A DNA stretch of 64,000 bases from Eopsaltria australis (lineage: Eukaryota; Chordata; Aves; Passeriformes; Petroicidae): contig JAVTVJ010000040.1 in the NCBI GenBank assembly GCA_034509425.1, positions 2,597,501 to 2,661,500 of the forward strand, in the 5' to 3' direction. The number at the start of each line of letters is the position of its first letter. The first letter of the stretch is position 1. The notes under the pieces were generated by a model. The model did not search any database, was not told the origin of the DNA, and saw only the letters and a list, made by a program, of their open reading frames with translations. The translations under genes and the position numbers were made by a program. Below, in pieces: positions 61,501 to 64,000 of this stretch.

Positions 61501-64000
61501 CTGGAGCTGAAGAAAAAACCTGATAGATTCTATACTGCCCAATCAAAATCCTAAACTAACAAAATCTCATCTGTGAAGGGTCATTCAATTCTCTCTTGAA
61601 TCAGTAATACTCCCTGCAATGTATGTGCTACAAATACATGAATAAAACATTTTCAGGCTTTTCAGAAGTGAAACGAGACTCTTTCTTTTATGCTTTCAGC
61701 TTAGCAGGAGCTATGCTTTAACAACTGATGGGTGTACAATATAAAATTTGAGCACACAGCAGAATTAAATCGTGGTAGCTTGGTTTTGCTGCATAAACTG
61801 AATGATCGCATTCCACCAAAATCTCTCTTGAATGACCTAGCGTGAAAAGTATTCTTTATGTGGCACAAATTATTAAAGGAAGCAACGCCTCTGTAAAGCA
61901 ATTGTTCTGTTTCCCGCTTTTCAGCCACTCTCACTGAAAGCACAGCGTGGACTTTTTTCAGATTGCTTAGTGTGCATAGCCTGGACTTAAAGTCTGTGTT
62001 CATTACTCTGAAATGCGTCAACTTCACATGACAAAAACTGTGTATTTTTTTACCGAGCTGTATAAAATGCAGATGGTTTTTGAGTTCAGAGCCTTGAGTT
62101 CAGAGGTATATATAAACCCAAGTACAGTAACAAATGCATATTGTGTGATTGCTTGGACTAGTAGGATTCAAAACTGACTACATACAGGTCATTATAACAA
62201 TTAAAGTCATAATAGCAAGAATTAAAAAAAAAATTAAAATAGGTAGAAACCATGTTGTGAGAACCTTCCTTGTTTTAGGAGTCAGGGAGAATTTCCTCTG
62301 AAAGCAGGTTATTTGGTAACTTCAGTTACAAAAACAGTCTGAAACATGTTAGCAGAATGAAAATAGACTTCATTGAATCATAAAACATGATACAGAATAT
62401 AGATTTGATGGAGTCTTTGCTCAAACATGGCAGTTTCTGTGTTTTAACGCTTAAGTATGAAGAAGTTTTTGAACAATGAGCAAGAAAAGTCCTTTGGCAA
62501 GGCTGTGTGAGTAATGCAAACAAAAGATGGCATCGTTATTCAGAGACATGACAATGACATTTGCTGTCATGTATCTGCCATCTACATTTTTTAGAATATC
62601 TTTTCTAAAACTTGCAGCATTTTATGTCTTTTTATGTTTCCAACAGTATCTTCAACTTACTTTTTTAAGGCCTTTGTCACTACTCTGATTTTGTTGTCTT
62701 TTCTGCTTCAGGAAGCTAACACAAAATTACATGCAACACAGCAATTTTCTTCACATTGGAATTAGTCTCCATTCCAAAATTCTCAGGCTTCTGTAAGGTG
62801 TGTCCTCTTGCAAAGTGCCATCAGTAAATGAGCAACCTGAAGCATTACCAGGATGACAGACAGGATATCTTCTCCCCTGCTAGTTTGTGTTTTTACTGAA
62901 ATTAAAATATCAAAAGCACATTAAGCTATTTTCAGAACACAAGCTCCACAGTAATTTAGCCCTGTTAATCTGGCTCTGATCTGAGGCCTCTGACACAGCT
63001 TCACTGTAAGCAAAAGCACATTGCCAGCGTGGTGGAGGAACAGGATGAGAGGTAAAGCAGCCACACATACTCCTTTGACCTGACTGACACATCAACTTTG
63101 ATCCCAAAATGTGTGATTCATTCCACTAGGGATTTGGTGGATTTTGCTAGGCAGCTGATGGGGGTCTGTGACTTTAATTAGTATTTCAATGTGTTTACAT
63201 ATAGCAGGTCTGCTCTTACTCAGCAATGCAGGCTGACATTGTTCAGCTTCTACTTCATTCCTTTTTCTTTCCCTCCTGTGTGATACGGAGTGTTCCTCAG
63301 AGCAGAGGCAGTCTGTGCTGAGAGCCTGCAAAACTTCTGGTAGGTGTTAGCCATTCGTCAGCAGGTTTTACACCACTTTCTGTAACAGCAGTAATTAAAG
63401 CCCAGGTCTTCAAAGGTAATTTGGGTGCCTGACTTGAATTCCTGTTAAGATCAGTGTCCTTGTGGGTTGCAGTCTGTCAGCCCTCCGTGTAAAATCAGTG
63501 TAAAATACTGAAAGCTTTTATGGACCTCATGGGATCTCTGCTTATTTTTCTCTTCTGCTCTGATTGCCTGCTTGTTTTGCTTCCAATACTCTAGAACCTC
63601 TGATTGCTATGGCAGAAACAGTGCCTGTAAATGTCAACGAGGTGTCTTTCACCTCTGCTGCAGCGGGATGGGGGGGATTTAACGAGGTCAGAGCTGCCTG
63701 TTCTCCGCAGTCTGCCCGCACTCCTGTCCCAGGCTTTCACACATGAGGATCAGCTCCACTCCAGAGCAGCCACAATCCTCTGGTGTTTCAACCCAGGGGC
63801 AGCTGAGGGCCCCAGCCAAGCCCCAGTTTTGGGCTTGGGCCAATCCTTGGGCTGAAGACCAGAATGAAGGGTTTATATCATCTCTGACAAGAAAGAAGGA
63901 GAGGCTGAGTGAAAGGCTGATGAACTCACAATATGGGAAATTGCATCCTTTTCCAGATGGGCCCTTCAAATTTGATTTCCAGTGCCACTGAAATACTGTA
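58596..64000. other. Intergenic downstream of CD24
   Basis: No coding exon is recognised on either strand. A T tract lies at about 59792-59811. The stretch 60750-61160 is moderately GC-balanced, lacks repeats and could be a conserved non-coding element, but this is a guess without alignment. The open frames at the right edge show no known domain. Confidence 0.4.

Noticed and set aside
1..64000. CRISPR arrays, bacterial operons, rRNA or tRNA genes
   Set aside because: The DNA is vertebrate nuclear sequence. No regularly spaced direct-repeat array, tRNA cloverleaf or rRNA-like stretch was seen.

Overview
This window looks like bird nuclear DNA. It has large introns, GC-rich promoter CpG islands, CR1-type LINE fragments ending in the ATTCTATG-like 3' signature, and a degraded endogenous retrovirus piece. 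I cannot fix the species or order from the sequence alone.

Three protein-coding genes can be supported, each by a spliced model that reads through with consensus splice sites. BEND3 is on the plus strand: non-coding first exon in a CpG island at about 10.2-12.4 kb, coding exons at 19709-19742, 20189-20409 and 25270-27543, and a 3' UTR to about 30.1 kb. MTRES1 (C6orf203) is on the minus strand: coding exons at 40332-39905, 39096-39024 and 38026-37850, with its promoter CpG island at about 41.4-42.1 kb. CD24 is on the plus strand: coding exons at 54015-54089 and 56635-56820, a CpG island with a TATA box at about 53.6-54.6 kb, and a 3' UTR to about 58.6 kb. The order and relative orientation match the human 6q21 block (CD24, MTRES1, BEND3), read in the opposite direction. 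The next gene expected on the left, PDSS2, has no recognisable exon here.

Layout: 1-10 kb is intergenic, with a retroviral gag-pro remnant at 1.2-2.4 kb and a (CTTTT)n array near 7 kb. 10-30 kb is BEND3. 30-37.6 kb is the interval between the convergent BEND3 and MTRES1 3' ends and holds two CR1 copies in opposite orientation and A/C-rich simple repeats. 37.6-42 kb is MTRES1, with a perfect (GGGAC)19 array beside its promoter and a minus-strand CR1 just beyond it. 42.4-53.6 kb is a gene-poor interval between the divergent MTRES1 and CD24 promoters. 54-58.6 kb is CD24, and 58.6-64 kb is intergenic.

The three genes do not form a pathway: one is a chromatin repressor, one a mitochondrial RNA-binding factor and one a GPI-anchored mucin-like surface protein. 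I found no clear undescribed multi-gene system. The most interesting items are regulatory or structural: a BEND3-type binding motif inside BEND3's own intron, a G-quadruplex-capable pentanucleotide array beside the MTRES1 promoter, a two-codon upstream ORF whose stop overlaps the MTRES1 start, and two hairpin-forming inverted repeats.
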